Positions 1-7,940 of a stretch of DNA of 43,697 bases are shown in pieces (the first letter of the stretch is position 1; the number at the start of each line of letters is the position of its first letter). The notes beneath the pieces are model-generated. The model saw nothing but the letters and a program-made list of their open reading frames with translations, searched no databases and had not been told where the DNA came from. This DNA comes from Terriglobia bacterium (GTDB lineage: Bacteria; Acidobacteriota; Terriglobia; Bryobacterales; Bryobacteraceae). Location: assembly GCA_020073265.1 (NCBI GenBank), contig JAIQFN010000049.1, forward strand, positions 1 through 43,697. Reading direction: 5' to 3'. The position numbers were made by a program, and so were the translations under genes.

Positions 1-603
1 GTTCTCTTGCTGGCAAAGCTTGGGGGCGACTACGGCTGCCGCCCCCACCCATCGTCTCGATGAGTTTCCAGCCGGCTATTCCTCGGCGAGTTGCTCTCCA
101 GCAGTGCCCGCTTCCGCTTCACCAGCCGGGCACCAGTATGCTGTAATGTCGTCTTGCCGGTCGAGCAGTTTTCATCGAACGGCGAACTGTGTCTTAACTA
201 TTTGTCCCAGCTCAGGGGGCCACCGCACTTGGTAGCCAGGGATGACTTATTGGCGGGGGGATTATGAGTCCGCTGCTCTAACCGGCTGAGCTAAGGGCCC
301 GCGCCTTCATTATTTCATTGATTGGCTGGCTGCTCACCGTCGCTATGCGCGCAGCGTCCCGAAGCTTTTGCAGCGCATCACGACGCTAGCCATTCGCCGC
401 AGCCTGCGCTCTTTCACCCATCCCGAGCGTGTGCGCGATGATCCAGCCCTTGTGAGTCACGGGAGCTCCGGCAAGCTCCGTGTTCGGCACTCAGTTTGCG
501 GTGAATTCTTTGCTTTTCATTGACAAAGGAGATTCTCGCGCGGGGTGCCGTCTCCCGGATTTCCATCGGCCGGCGTCCGGCAGCGATGTGCATCGGAGCA
601 ATC
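1..603. other. Gene-poor left edge
   Basis: No intact protein gene is visible before the secreted protease-like protein at 604. Open frames here are short, have no domain I recognise and no convincing ribosome-binding site. The stretch contains a truncated tRNA (about 256-300, minus strand). At about 190-222 there is a sequence ending in a CCCCTGAGCTGGGACA-like motif on the minus strand, which loosely resembles IS3-family ends, but no transposase is recognisable. I see this as intergenic, rearranged DNA. Confidence 0.5.
256..300 (-). pseudogene. Truncated tRNA, 5' part, anticodon CAT
   Basis: Read on the minus strand, the sequence starts GGGCCCTTAGCTCAGCCGG and forms a proper acceptor 5' strand, a D-arm (GCTC...GAGC) and an anticodon arm with loop CTCATAA (anticodon CAT at 264-266). 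It breaks off after the anticodon arm: no variable loop, no T-arm with GTTCGA/AATC and no GGGCCC-pairing 3' acceptor strand follow. It therefore looks like the 5' half of an elongator tRNA-Met or lysidine-type tRNA-Ile2 gene whose 3' half was lost through recombination or insertion. It is unlikely to yield a functional tRNA. Confidence 0.7.
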
Positions 604-2667
604 ATGACAAGAACATGCTTTGGGTTTCGGACCCTGCCGTGGACCGCGCTGCTGGTACTCTGCGTGCCTGCTGCGGCGGACCAACCGGTCTCGCTCAACT
701 ATCAGCGCGAAATGTTCGGGGCCATGCCCGCGTCGCTCTCGCTCAACTTCACTTCCGTAGATCCGGCCACTGGCAGCGTGGTTCTGAACGGCAGCGACTG
801 GCGCCAGCCCACTACTCCGTTCACCTTCGACTGGGGCGACGGACAGATCACCTCCGGGTTCTTCCCGCAGCAACATCACTACACCCAGGTCAAGAACTAC
901 ATGCTGACCGTGACTCCCAAGTACGGTAGCGGAACGTCGGAGGGAGTGCAGGCCGCAGTCCGCATGACCGCGCCTTCGATCCAACCAGTGACGTTGCCGG
1001 CGGGACTGGACGTAACCATCGCTACGTCCGGCGCGCTTCCCATTAGCCGGATCTCGTACAGCTTACCCACTACGCTCGCGTCGTTTGCGGCCGGCGATTT
1101 TGGCGTGCTCCCGCGCGGCACCATCGAATACATTTTGTCGGTGGTGGCCGCGGTGGAGAAAGATATGCTCGGCGACACGCTCGGTCTGGTGAACGGGGCC
1201 TTCCGGCAGCAGGTCTGGAAGGACACCGGTGGCGGCTACTACTCGCTTTGGTTTACGAATCCGGTGAGCTTCGCGGCAGGCAACCAGGGCTTTCGGGGAA
1301 GCATCCTGTGGTCGTCGCTGGCGCACGAGATGGGGCACAATTTCACGCTGAACTTTCCGGCCGGTTACATCTTCGGCGGAAAGGTCGACGGAAGCGGGAA
1401 CGCCATCTACACCGAGACCATGGCGCAGATCTTTCAGCATGCGGCGCTGTACGAAGTAGTCAACAACGCGGCCTCGTACGGTTTGAGCTCCGAGCTGGCG
1501 TTCGACCTGGCTCAGGACGCGCACGCCACCGCCAGCGTGGTGCGGCGCTATTACGACAGCTATGTAAGTTCGGGCAAACCTTTCGCCACCTGGAACAATC
1601 CCGCTACCCCGGCGGATGAAACGCTGGGCACGTTCATGACGGTGGCATACGAATTTCTGTCGAACGTCGAGCGGAACGGGGGAGGCTATCGCGGGCCGGT
1701 GAAAAGGCTCACGACGTTTCTCAAGAGATTCAATTCGGATTGGCAAAGCCGCTATGCGCCGAGCCAGAACACGTCTCAAGCCGACACGTTCCGGGCCACG
1801 CTCATGGCCGCGGCTGTTTCCTATGCGGTGGGGCGGGACTTGCGGACGGACTTCCGCAGTCTGGGCTTTCCGGTCGACGATGCCACCTTCAACAGTCTCA
1901 ATTCCGGAGCGGAGACGCTGGCCATCAGCTCGGTGAACACGGCCGGCGGCGGTCCGGATCTCGCGCCTAACACGTGGATCGAGATCAAGGGCAAGAACCT
2001 GGTGCCCGCCGGCACTCCCGCGGCCGGTCTGACTTGGAGTAACGCTCCCGAGTTCGCGTCCGGCAGGATGCCGGTGCAACTCAACGGGGTGAGGGTCGAC
2101 ATCAACGGAAAGCCGGCCTATGTGTACTTCCAATGCAGCGCGGTCACCAGCACGGTCTGCGCCGCCGACCAGATCAATGCGTTGACGCCGCTCGACTCGA
2201 CGGCCGGTCCGGTGGCGATTACGGTGATCAACGGAGCCAATGCCACCACGGTCTTCGCGGGAAACCGGCGAGCCGTCGCGCCCGCGTTTCTGCTGTTGAA
2301 TCCCGACGGGTACATGGTCGCCACCCACGGAGACTCCACGCTGGTGGGGCCGGCCAGTTTGTATCCGGGCTACTCGACGCCGGCCCGGCCGGGCGAGCAG
2401 ATCGTCCTCTACGGCGTCGGCTTCGGGCTGCCGTCGGCGGCGCTGGTGGAGAGCTCCTCGAATCAATCGGGCGGGTTGCCGTCACCCGTGGTCTGCCAGG
2501 TCGGGGGCGCGGACGCCCCAGTGGCCTTCGCGGGATTGATCAGTCCGGGTCTCTACCAGTTGAACGTTGTCATTCCGAACACGGCCGCCAACGGCGACAA
2601 TGCGGTGAGTTGCAGCTACAGCGGGGCCAAGACGCCGGCCGGCGACGTTATCGCCGTCGAGCGGTGA
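604..2667 (+). CDS. Secreted HExxH metalloprotease-like protein with PKD-like and Solibacter C-terminal domain
   Basis: This 687-residue protein starts with a signal peptide (basic MTRTCFGFR, hydrophobic core, AAA cleavage region near 24). I chose ATG 604 because a GGAGC ribosome-binding site precedes it; upstream in-frame starts give no better leader. Residues about 30-125 resemble a PKD-like Ig domain (FDWGDG and HxYTQ). H241-E-M-G-H245 is a zincin-type zinc motif, so a metallopeptidase role is likely, though the third ligand is not certain. From about 435 to the end the protein has the TIGR03437-type Ig-like domain found in Solibacter secreted proteins (GGGPDLAPNTWIEIKG, later PGEQIVLYGVGFG). 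It probably acts outside the cell. Its substrate is unknown. It converges on the gene at 2695. Confidence 0.8.
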   Translation: MTRTCFGFRTLPWTALLVLCVPAAADQPVSLNYQREMFGAMPASLSLNFTSVDPATGSVVLNGSDWRQPTTPFTFDWGDGQITSGFFPQQHHYTQVKNYMLTVTPKYGSGTSEGVQAAVRMTAPSIQPVTLPAGLDVTIATSGALPISRISYSLPTTLASFAAGDFGVLPRGTIEYILSVVAAVEKDMLGDTLGLVNGAFRQQVWKDTGGGYYSLWFTNPVSFAAGNQGFRGSILWSSLAHEMGHNFTLNFPAGYIFGGKVDGSGNAIYTETMAQIFQHAALYEVVNNAASYGLSSELAFDLAQDAHATASVVRRYYDSYVSSGKPFATWNNPATPADETLGTFMTVAYEFLSNVERNGGGYRGPVKRLTTFLKRFNSDWQSRYAPSQNTSQADTFRATLMAAAVSYAVGRDLRTDFRSLGFPVDDATFNSLNSGAETLAISSVNTAGGGPDLAPNTWIEIKGKNLVPAGTPAAGLTWSNAPEFASGRMPVQLNGVRVDINGKPAYVYFQCSAVTSTVCAADQINALTPLDSTAGPVAITVINGANATTVFAGNRRAVAPAFLLLNPDGYMVATHGDSTLVGPASLYPGYSTPARPGEQIVLYGVGFGLPSAALVESSSNQSGGLPSPVVCQVGGADAPVAFAGLISPGLYQLNVVIPNTAANGDNAVSCSYSGAKTPAGDVIAVER

Positions 2668-2694
2668 TGTAACGCCACTGGATCGGTTGACTGC

Positions 2695-5154
2695 TTAAGG
2701 TTGCTGGACCATCATGGTAACCGGCGGCGCGGCGATTCCAGATACCGACAACACCACTTGAACCGGGCCGTTCGGAACACCATCGGGCACGATGGCATTG
2801 ATCTGATAGAGTCCCGCGGATCCGGGCGTGAGTCCGGCGAACTTGATGATGGCGGGCTGGCCGCCGATCGTCAGGGCCGCACCCGTGACCTGGCTCAACG
2901 GATTCACGGGCGCCGCCGTTCCGGCTTCCACGGCCGGGTCCACCGCGCCGAGGCCCCCGGCGTAAATTTGCAGGTAGTCTCCCGTTTTGGCCGGATGGCT
3001 CGAGTCCGCCAGGTACTGCCCGCCGGCATCCACGACGTAGATGTGCCCTTGTCCGCTGCCGCTCTGATCGATGGTGAAAATGCCGGGCTCGGCGGGAGCG
3101 ATCGGCACCGGGATCGGCGCCGAGAGCCGGTTGCCGTGCTGCGCAATGAGCTGCACCGTGGTGTTGGTGCCGACCGAGTAGGGCAGCACGGCGTTGATCT
3201 GGCCGTCGCTGGTGGACACGAGTGGAACGTTCTGGCCGCCCAGAAGCAGCGTTGCGCCTTGGAGCGATGTTGCAAACGGCAGCGATTGCGACGCGCCGTT
3301 TCCGTCCGCGAGGCTGGCTCCGAAAACGGATACGATCTCGCCGGGACTGGGAGCGCTGTCTACCGCGAAGCTGGCGGCGCTTACCACTCCGCCGAGATTC
3401 AGCACCGGCACGTTGGGATTGGCCTGCACGCCGCCGGTAATATCGGCGCTGCCCAGCAGCTTGGGACTCACCGCGGCGGCGTCCACGTGAATTTTCAGTC
3501 CCGAACCCAGGGGAGTTCGGGGCACCCAGGTGGCGAACCAGCCTCCATCCCCGCTGGATATCAGGTTCAACTGGGGATCGCCGTTGGAGAAGGTGGCCGT
3601 TGCGGCGCCGGTAATCAGAGGGCCGCCGCAATCGTCGAAAATCCGCACTTCTATGGGTGTGGGCCACGAAGCCGGAGTGCTGAAGCCGTTGCCGAGCTGG
3701 CTGAAGACCAGTACGAGCTTGGTAGGCGTGCAGGACGCCGCCGCTAGAGGCGCGGGGGCGTCCGCGCTGGACGATGCAGTGTTGATCGCGTTGGTGACGA
3801 TCAGCGCCAGGTCGACGGCGCGCGTCACGTTGTCACCGGGGAATTGCAGAATCAGCGTACCCGGATAAACGCCGGGCGAACGTGCCGCGCTCGAAGGAGT
3901 CACCTGGACTGAGACCGGTTGTCCAGGGTTGGCGGTGCCCGACACTGGAGAAATTGTGAACCAGGCTGTGCCGCTCGGCACCGTTCCCGTGGCGGTGAAG
4001 GAACTCGGGCGGTTCGTCAGATTCGTGATGCGAACCGATTGCGCCGGCGGGGAGGCTGAACCAACCACGGAGACGAACACCAGGCCGGTAGGATCGACCG
4101 ATGGCCCGGGGTTCACGTTCGCTCCCGACACATTCAGCACCGCCGACACGATTTGCGGCGTGTTCGGCGCACCGGGTGCATCCACGCGGATCTGGCCATA
4201 GTAATCTCCGGCTGCCAGACCGGAAGGATTCACGTTCACTGCGATCGCGGGCGGCGGTTTCGCCGGATCGGTGACGGCTTGCGTCGGGGAGACGGCCAGC
4301 CAGGTTCCACCGCTGATCGTGGACGCCGAGAGGTTGAGATTCACAGCCGCCTGCGTGCCGTTCAAGATTTGAAAGCTTCTGGACGGCGGAGCGCCGCCGC
4401 CTTGCACGGCTGAAAACGTGAGCCCACTCTGTGTCGGCACGACACCAAACAGGCGAACCGAGAACGGTACGGTGTTACTGTTGAAGCCTTGTATTCGCAG
4501 AATGACCGGATAATCGCCAACCAGGAAATTGGACGGCACGCGCACCTGGACTGAGTAGAGACCGCCGGTAAGATAGGTGGACGATATGAGCGCCAGATCT
4601 TTTCCGCCCAGTGTCACTAAAGGCGCTGTCACGGTGGGAGGGCCGTTAGAGATCGTGAAGGAGCTGCCGAAAGGCGCGGGAGGATTGGTGGCGCCCAGCC
4701 CTACCGCGATAAGAGAAATCAAATCCCCCGGCGAGGCGGAATTGATTTGCTGGGGATGCGTCAGGTTGGAGAACTCTGGTGGGAAAGGAGGTGCGTAGAG
4801 ACCGGGGGCGAAGGCATTGATGCTGAGGAAAAACCCGGCTGAGTTGGCGCCTTGATAAGACACTACGAGGTTGGTGCTGCCGAGCGGCAGGTCAACGGGA
4901 AAACGCACTCGGATGAAGGTGTCGTCCGACCCCAAAATCTCCGCCGGCTCCTGGTTCACTGTCACGCTCAGACCGGCAGGTGTGCTGGTCGCGGAGCTCC
5001 GCACCGGTCCGAAGTTCCTGCCGTTGATAATCGCTCGAACGCCCGGCGAGAAGTTCCTGATTTGCGAGGCGTCGTTGAGCACAGAATCGATTTGGGGCGC
5101 CTGTGCGTCGAGGAAACCCGCGACCGCGATCAGTAGGAAGACGATCCGGCACAT
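2695..5154 (-). CDS. Large secreted protein with two Solibacter Ig-like (TIGR03437-type) regions
   Basis: The 819-residue product has a short signal peptide (MCRIVFLLIAVAGFLDAQA). An N-terminal TIGR03437-like unit (SVLNDAS near the start, PGDLISLIAVGLG about 140-155) is followed by repeated beta-rich segments of about 90-100 residues resembling BACON-like Ig modules (SAVQGGGAPPSRSFQI, VSVVGSASPPAQSVRI, TWLAVSP, WFTISPVSG). A second, canonical TIGR03437 unit fills the C-terminus (GVVSAASFAVDSAPSPGEIV, then GDYLQIYAGGLGAV). No catalytic residues are apparent, so an adhesive or structural surface role is plausible but unproven. It starts 10 nt after the stop of the hydantoinase-like gene and is probably co-transcribed with it. 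Confidence 0.78.
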   Translation of the reverse strand: MCRIVFLLIAVAGFLDAQAPQIDSVLNDASQIRNFSPGVRAIINGRNFGPVRSSATSTPAGLSVTVNQEPAEILGSDDTFIRVRFPVDLPLGSTNLVVSYQGANSAGFFLSINAFAPGLYAPPFPPEFSNLTHPQQINSASPGDLISLIAVGLGATNPPAPFGSSFTISNGPPTVTAPLVTLGGKDLALISSTYLTGGLYSVQVRVPSNFLVGDYPVILRIQGFNSNTVPFSVRLFGVVPTQSGLTFSAVQGGGAPPSRSFQILNGTQAAVNLNLSASTISGGTWLAVSPTQAVTDPAKPPPAIAVNVNPSGLAAGDYYGQIRVDAPGAPNTPQIVSAVLNVSGANVNPGPSVDPTGLVFVSVVGSASPPAQSVRITNLTNRPSSFTATGTVPSGTAWFTISPVSGTANPGQPVSVQVTPSSAARSPGVYPGTLILQFPGDNVTRAVDLALIVTNAINTASSSADAPAPLAAASCTPTKLVLVFSQLGNGFSTPASWPTPIEVRIFDDCGGPLITGAATATFSNGDPQLNLISSGDGGWFATWVPRTPLGSGLKIHVDAAAVSPKLLGSADITGGVQANPNVPVLNLGGVVSAASFAVDSAPSPGEIVSVFGASLADGNGASQSLPFATSLQGATLLLGGQNVPLVSTSDGQINAVLPYSVGTNTTVQLIAQHGNRLSAPIPVPIAPAEPGIFTIDQSGSGQGHIYVVDAGGQYLADSSHPAKTGDYLQIYAGGLGAVDPAVEAGTAAPVNPLSQVTGAALTIGGQPAIIKFAGLTPGSAGLYQINAIVPDGVPNGPVQVVLSVSGIAAPPVTMMVQQP

Positions 5155-5164
5155 GGCATCTAAG

Positions 5165-7078
5165 TTATGACGTTATCCTTAGCGTACCGAATCTGTCGAG
5201 CGAGAAGCGCCAGGCGGGTGGTATCAACGTGGTCGAGCCGTAGTCGATCACCAGCGCCGGACCGCGCCGGGCCGTGCCGGACAGATTCGCTCGCACGTAC
5301 ACCGGAGTGTTTCGCCAGGCGCCCGCGGTGTGGATCCGGCGGGCCTGCGACGGCGCTTTGATGCGCGCGGATCCGCGGCGGGCCGCCTTCGGCTTGGCTA
5401 CTGCCAGCCTGGCTCGAAGCCGGATGGTGACGATCTCGATGGCGCGGTCCGGATTCGCGTAGCCGTACACGCGCTGGTGTTCGCGATGAAACGGCTCGGC
5501 GGGATTGGCGGCGTGCCACGGAACCGTCAGCTCGTAGCTTTGGCCGGCGTAGCGGATGTCGGCCGAACGCACTAGCTCCGCGCCGCCGCGCAGTTCCTTG
5601 CGCGCCACGCCCTCCAGGCGTTCGAACTCGCGCTCGACGTTGGGGCGGTTCAAGACACCAGCGGCGTAGTCGCGCACGCGGTCGGCGATCAGCATTCCGA
5701 GCGCCGATAACGCTCCGGCGTACTCGGGAACCAGCACAGTGCGGATTCCCAACTCGGCGGCGATTTCGCAGGCATGCAGGCCGCCGCAGCCCCCGAACGC
5801 CACCAGCGCGAAGTCACGCGGATCGTGACCTCGCTCCACCGACACCAGGCGGATGGCGCGCTCCATGTTGGCGTTGGCGACGCGCAGGATGCCTTCGGCC
5901 GCCGCCACCCGGCTGATCTTGAGCCGGCGCGCGATGGAATCCACCGCCGCCGCTGCACGACTGACATCCAGATGCATCTGGCCGCCGATGAGCTGGTCGG
6001 CCGCGATGCGTCCCAGCACGACGTGCGCGTCGGTGACCGTCGGTTGATCGCCGGTGCCGTAGCAGGCCGGGCCTGGATCGGCGCCCGCGCTCTCCGGACC
6101 CACGCGCAGCAAGCCGCCCTCGTCCACGCGCGCAATGGATCCGCCGCCGGCGCCCACGGTGTGGATGTCGAGCATCGGCACGCGCACTGGAAAGCCGTCG
6201 ATGGACGCCTCCATGGTTTCGCGCGGGATGCCGTCCGACAGGCTAACGTCGGTGGACGTGCCGCCCATGTCGAAGCCGAGAATTTGCGGGAATCCAGATC
6301 GGCGGCCCGCGTCGAGCGCTCCGATGACACCGCCGGCCGGTCCCGAGAGCACGGTGCGAATGGCGTGGCGGCGGGCCTCGCGCGTCGACATGAACCCGCC
6401 ATTCGACTGCATGATTGAGATGGCGTGCCGCGTGCCGCGTTCCAGCTCGCCCAGGTAGCGGTCCATGAGCGGCCCCACGTACGCGTTGATCAGCGTCGTG
6501 GACGTCCGCTCGTACTCGCGAAACTCCGGGCACACGTCGTGCGAGCAGCACAGGTAGCCCAGGCCCTCGAGCGCCCGCGCCACCAGCTTCTCGTTGGCGG
6601 GCGTGCGGTAGGCGTGCAGGAAGCAGATGGCGATGGATTCGACTCGCGCGCGCTTCAGCCGGGCCTTCAAGCGCGCCAGTTCGTTCCGCCGCGGTTTTTC
6701 CGCGACCGTTCCATCGAACCAGGCCCGCTCCCGCACGCCGAAGCACATCGCGCGCGGGATGATCGGCGTGCGCAGCCGCGGCGTCAGGTTGTACAGTTCC
6801 GGGCGATTCTGGCGGCCGATGTGAATGACGTCTTCGAATCCGGCGGTAGTGACCAGCGCCGTCCGCACGCCCTTGCGTTCCAGCAGCGCATTGGTGGCGA
6901 CGGTGGAGCCGTGGATCACTTCGGCCTTGCGCGATCCGGCGGCCTGCTTGAGTCCCGCTAGAATCACCGAGCCGGGCGAATGCGGGTTGGAGCGCAGCTT
7001 GAAGGTCTCGAGCGCGCCGTTGTCGTGATAGACGATGAAATCGGTGAAGGTGCCGCCGGCGTCGATTCCTATGCGCAT
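5165..7078 (-). CDS. hyuA: Hydantoinase/oxoprolinase family protein, HyuA-like subunit
   Basis: This 637-residue protein is a HyuA-type ATPase, the family that hydrolyses hydantoins, 5-oxoproline or related cyclic amides with ATP. The sequence shows the N-terminal sugar-kinase/actin-like phosphate loop DAGGTFTD (residues 6-13), HGSTVATNALLERKG near 56-70, LSGPAGGV near 244-251 and the second phosphate motif DMGGTSTD (270-277). Further on come GAGGGSIA, ADPGPACYG and FGGCGGLHACEIA. It is slightly short for the family. No HyuB-type partner is adjacent. The downstream gene encodes a secreted Ig-like protein and the upstream neighbour is a divergent ABC operon. The family is sure; the substrate is not. 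Confidence 0.88.
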   Translation of the reverse strand: MRIGIDAGGTFTDFIVYHDNGALETFKLRSNPHSPGSVILAGLKQAAGSRKAEVIHGSTVATNALLERKGVRTALVTTAGFEDVIHIGRQNRPELYNLTPRLRTPIIPRAMCFGVRERAWFDGTVAEKPRRNELARLKARLKRARVESIAICFLHAYRTPANEKLVARALEGLGYLCCSHDVCPEFREYERTSTTLINAYVGPLMDRYLGELERGTRHAISIMQSNGGFMSTREARRHAIRTVLSGPAGGVIGALDAGRRSGFPQILGFDMGGTSTDVSLSDGIPRETMEASIDGFPVRVPMLDIHTVGAGGGSIARVDEGGLLRVGPESAGADPGPACYGTGDQPTVTDAHVVLGRIAADQLIGGQMHLDVSRAAAAVDSIARRLKISRVAAAEGILRVANANMERAIRLVSVERGHDPRDFALVAFGGCGGLHACEIAAELGIRTVLVPEYAGALSALGMLIADRVRDYAAGVLNRPNVEREFERLEGVARKELRGGAELVRSADIRYAGQSYELTVPWHAANPAEPFHREHQRVYGYANPDRAIEIVTIRLRARLAVAKPKAARRGSARIKAPSQARRIHTAGAWRNTPVYVRANLSGTARRGPALVIDYGSTTLIPPAWRFSLDRFGTLRITS

Positions 7079-7132
7079 AGGCGGCGATCAATCCTGCAGC
7101 GGGGCATCGCGATAAGACATCATAGCTAATAG

Positions 7133-7840
7133 GTGATTCGACTCGCTCACGTCAGCAAAATCTTCCAGGGAAAACGCCAGGTCACGGCTTTGGACGGCAT
7201 CGATCTTGAGATCGGGCGCGGCGAGATGGTCTCCATCATCGGACCTTCGGGGTCGGGCAAGTCGACGCTGCTGAACTTGATCGGCGGGCTGGACACCGCG
7301 ACTTCGGGCGAGATCGCGATCGACGGCCAGCGCCTGAGCGGCTTGTCCGACGACGAGCTGACGCGCCTGCGCCGCGACAAGATCGGATTCATATTCCAGT
7401 TCTTCAACCTGCTGCCGACTTTGAGCTGCATGGAAAACGTGTCCATCCCGTTGCACCTGCGCGGCTGGCCGAAGAAGAAGATTGACGAGCGCGCGCGGGA
7501 GTTGCTGGACCTGGTGGGGCTGGCGCATCGAATGGAGCACCTGCCCGATGAGCTGTCCGGCGGCGAGCGGCAGCGCTGCGCCATTGCGCGGGCGTTGTCG
7601 GTTTATCCTCCGGTGCTGCTGGCCGACGAACCCACCGGGAACCTGGACACGCACACCGGCGCCGACATCCTGAAGCTGATTCGCGACCTGCACCAGCGTC
7701 TGGGATCGACGGTGCTGATCGTGACGCACGACATCCACGTGGCTGAAAATTGCGCGCGGCTGGTGGCGCTGTGCGATGGCCGCATCGAGGAAGACCGCGC
7801 CGGAAAACTGGGGCCGGTCTCCATGGGCGGGAAGTTGTGA
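7133..7840 (+). CDS. ABC transporter ATP-binding protein, LolD/MacB type
   Basis: The 235-residue ATPase carries Walker A GPSGSGKST (37-45), Q-loop Q89, signature LSGGERQ (141-147), Walker B VLLADEPTGNLD (161-172) and the H-loop H199. EPTGNLD and the length place it in the MacB/LolD/FtsE group, which powers FtsX-type permeases. The start is GTG 7133; no strong Shine-Dalgarno sequence is seen. It is the first gene of a set with the permease at 7941, the LolA-like protein at 10483 and the barrel at 11207, which points to a transenvelope lipid or lipoprotein transport system. A palindromic repeat separates it from its permease. The gene is divergent from the hydantoinase-like gene across about 54 bp. 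Confidence 0.93.
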   Translation: MIRLAHVSKIFQGKRQVTALDGIDLEIGRGEMVSIIGPSGSGKSTLLNLIGGLDTATSGEIAIDGQRLSGLSDDELTRLRRDKIGFIFQFFNLLPTLSCMENVSIPLHLRGWPKKKIDERARELLDLVGLAHRMEHLPDELSGGERQRCAIARALSVYPPVLLADEPTGNLDTHTGADILKLIRDLHQRLGSTVLIVTHDIHVAENCARLVALCDGRIEEDRAGKLGPVSMGGKL

Positions 7841-7843
7841 ATT

Positions 7844-7935
7844 GTGGCGCACGCACTCGTGGCGACGCTTGGCCCGCGGCTGCCTCCGTGCGTTCAACCG
7901 AGTGTGAACGCGGCACGCACGAGTGCGTGCGCCAC
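7844..7935. repeat. Palindromic tandem-hairpin repeat, copy 1
   Basis: A 92-bp element bounded by GTGGCGCACGCACTCGTG on the left and its reverse complement CACGAGTGCGTGCGCCAC on the right. The right half contains two neighbouring hairpins: GCACGCA/TGCGTGC with loop CGAG, and an imperfect one around GTTCAACCGAGTGTGAACGC. The reverse complement of the right half matches the repeat at 12463-12508. It fills the gap between the ABC ATPase and permease genes and ends 5 bp before the permease ATG, so it resembles a REP or MITE-like insertion rather than an operon terminator. Confidence 0.8.
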
Positions 7936-7940
7936 GTCCA

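Noticed and set aside
190-222. IS3-family-like terminal sequence near the truncated tRNA
   Set aside because: Only a short resemblance to CCCCTGA...GGGACA ends; no paired inverted end, target duplication or transposase seen.
20-235. 71-codon plus-strand ORF at the left edge as a gene
   Set aside because: Low-complexity Ser/Ala/Pro composition, no ribosome-binding site, no recognisable domain.
1063-2466. 467-codon minus-strand ORF opposite the protease gene
   Set aside because: Arg-rich shadow typical of the reverse strand of a high-GC gene; the plus-strand gene has a signal peptide and domains.
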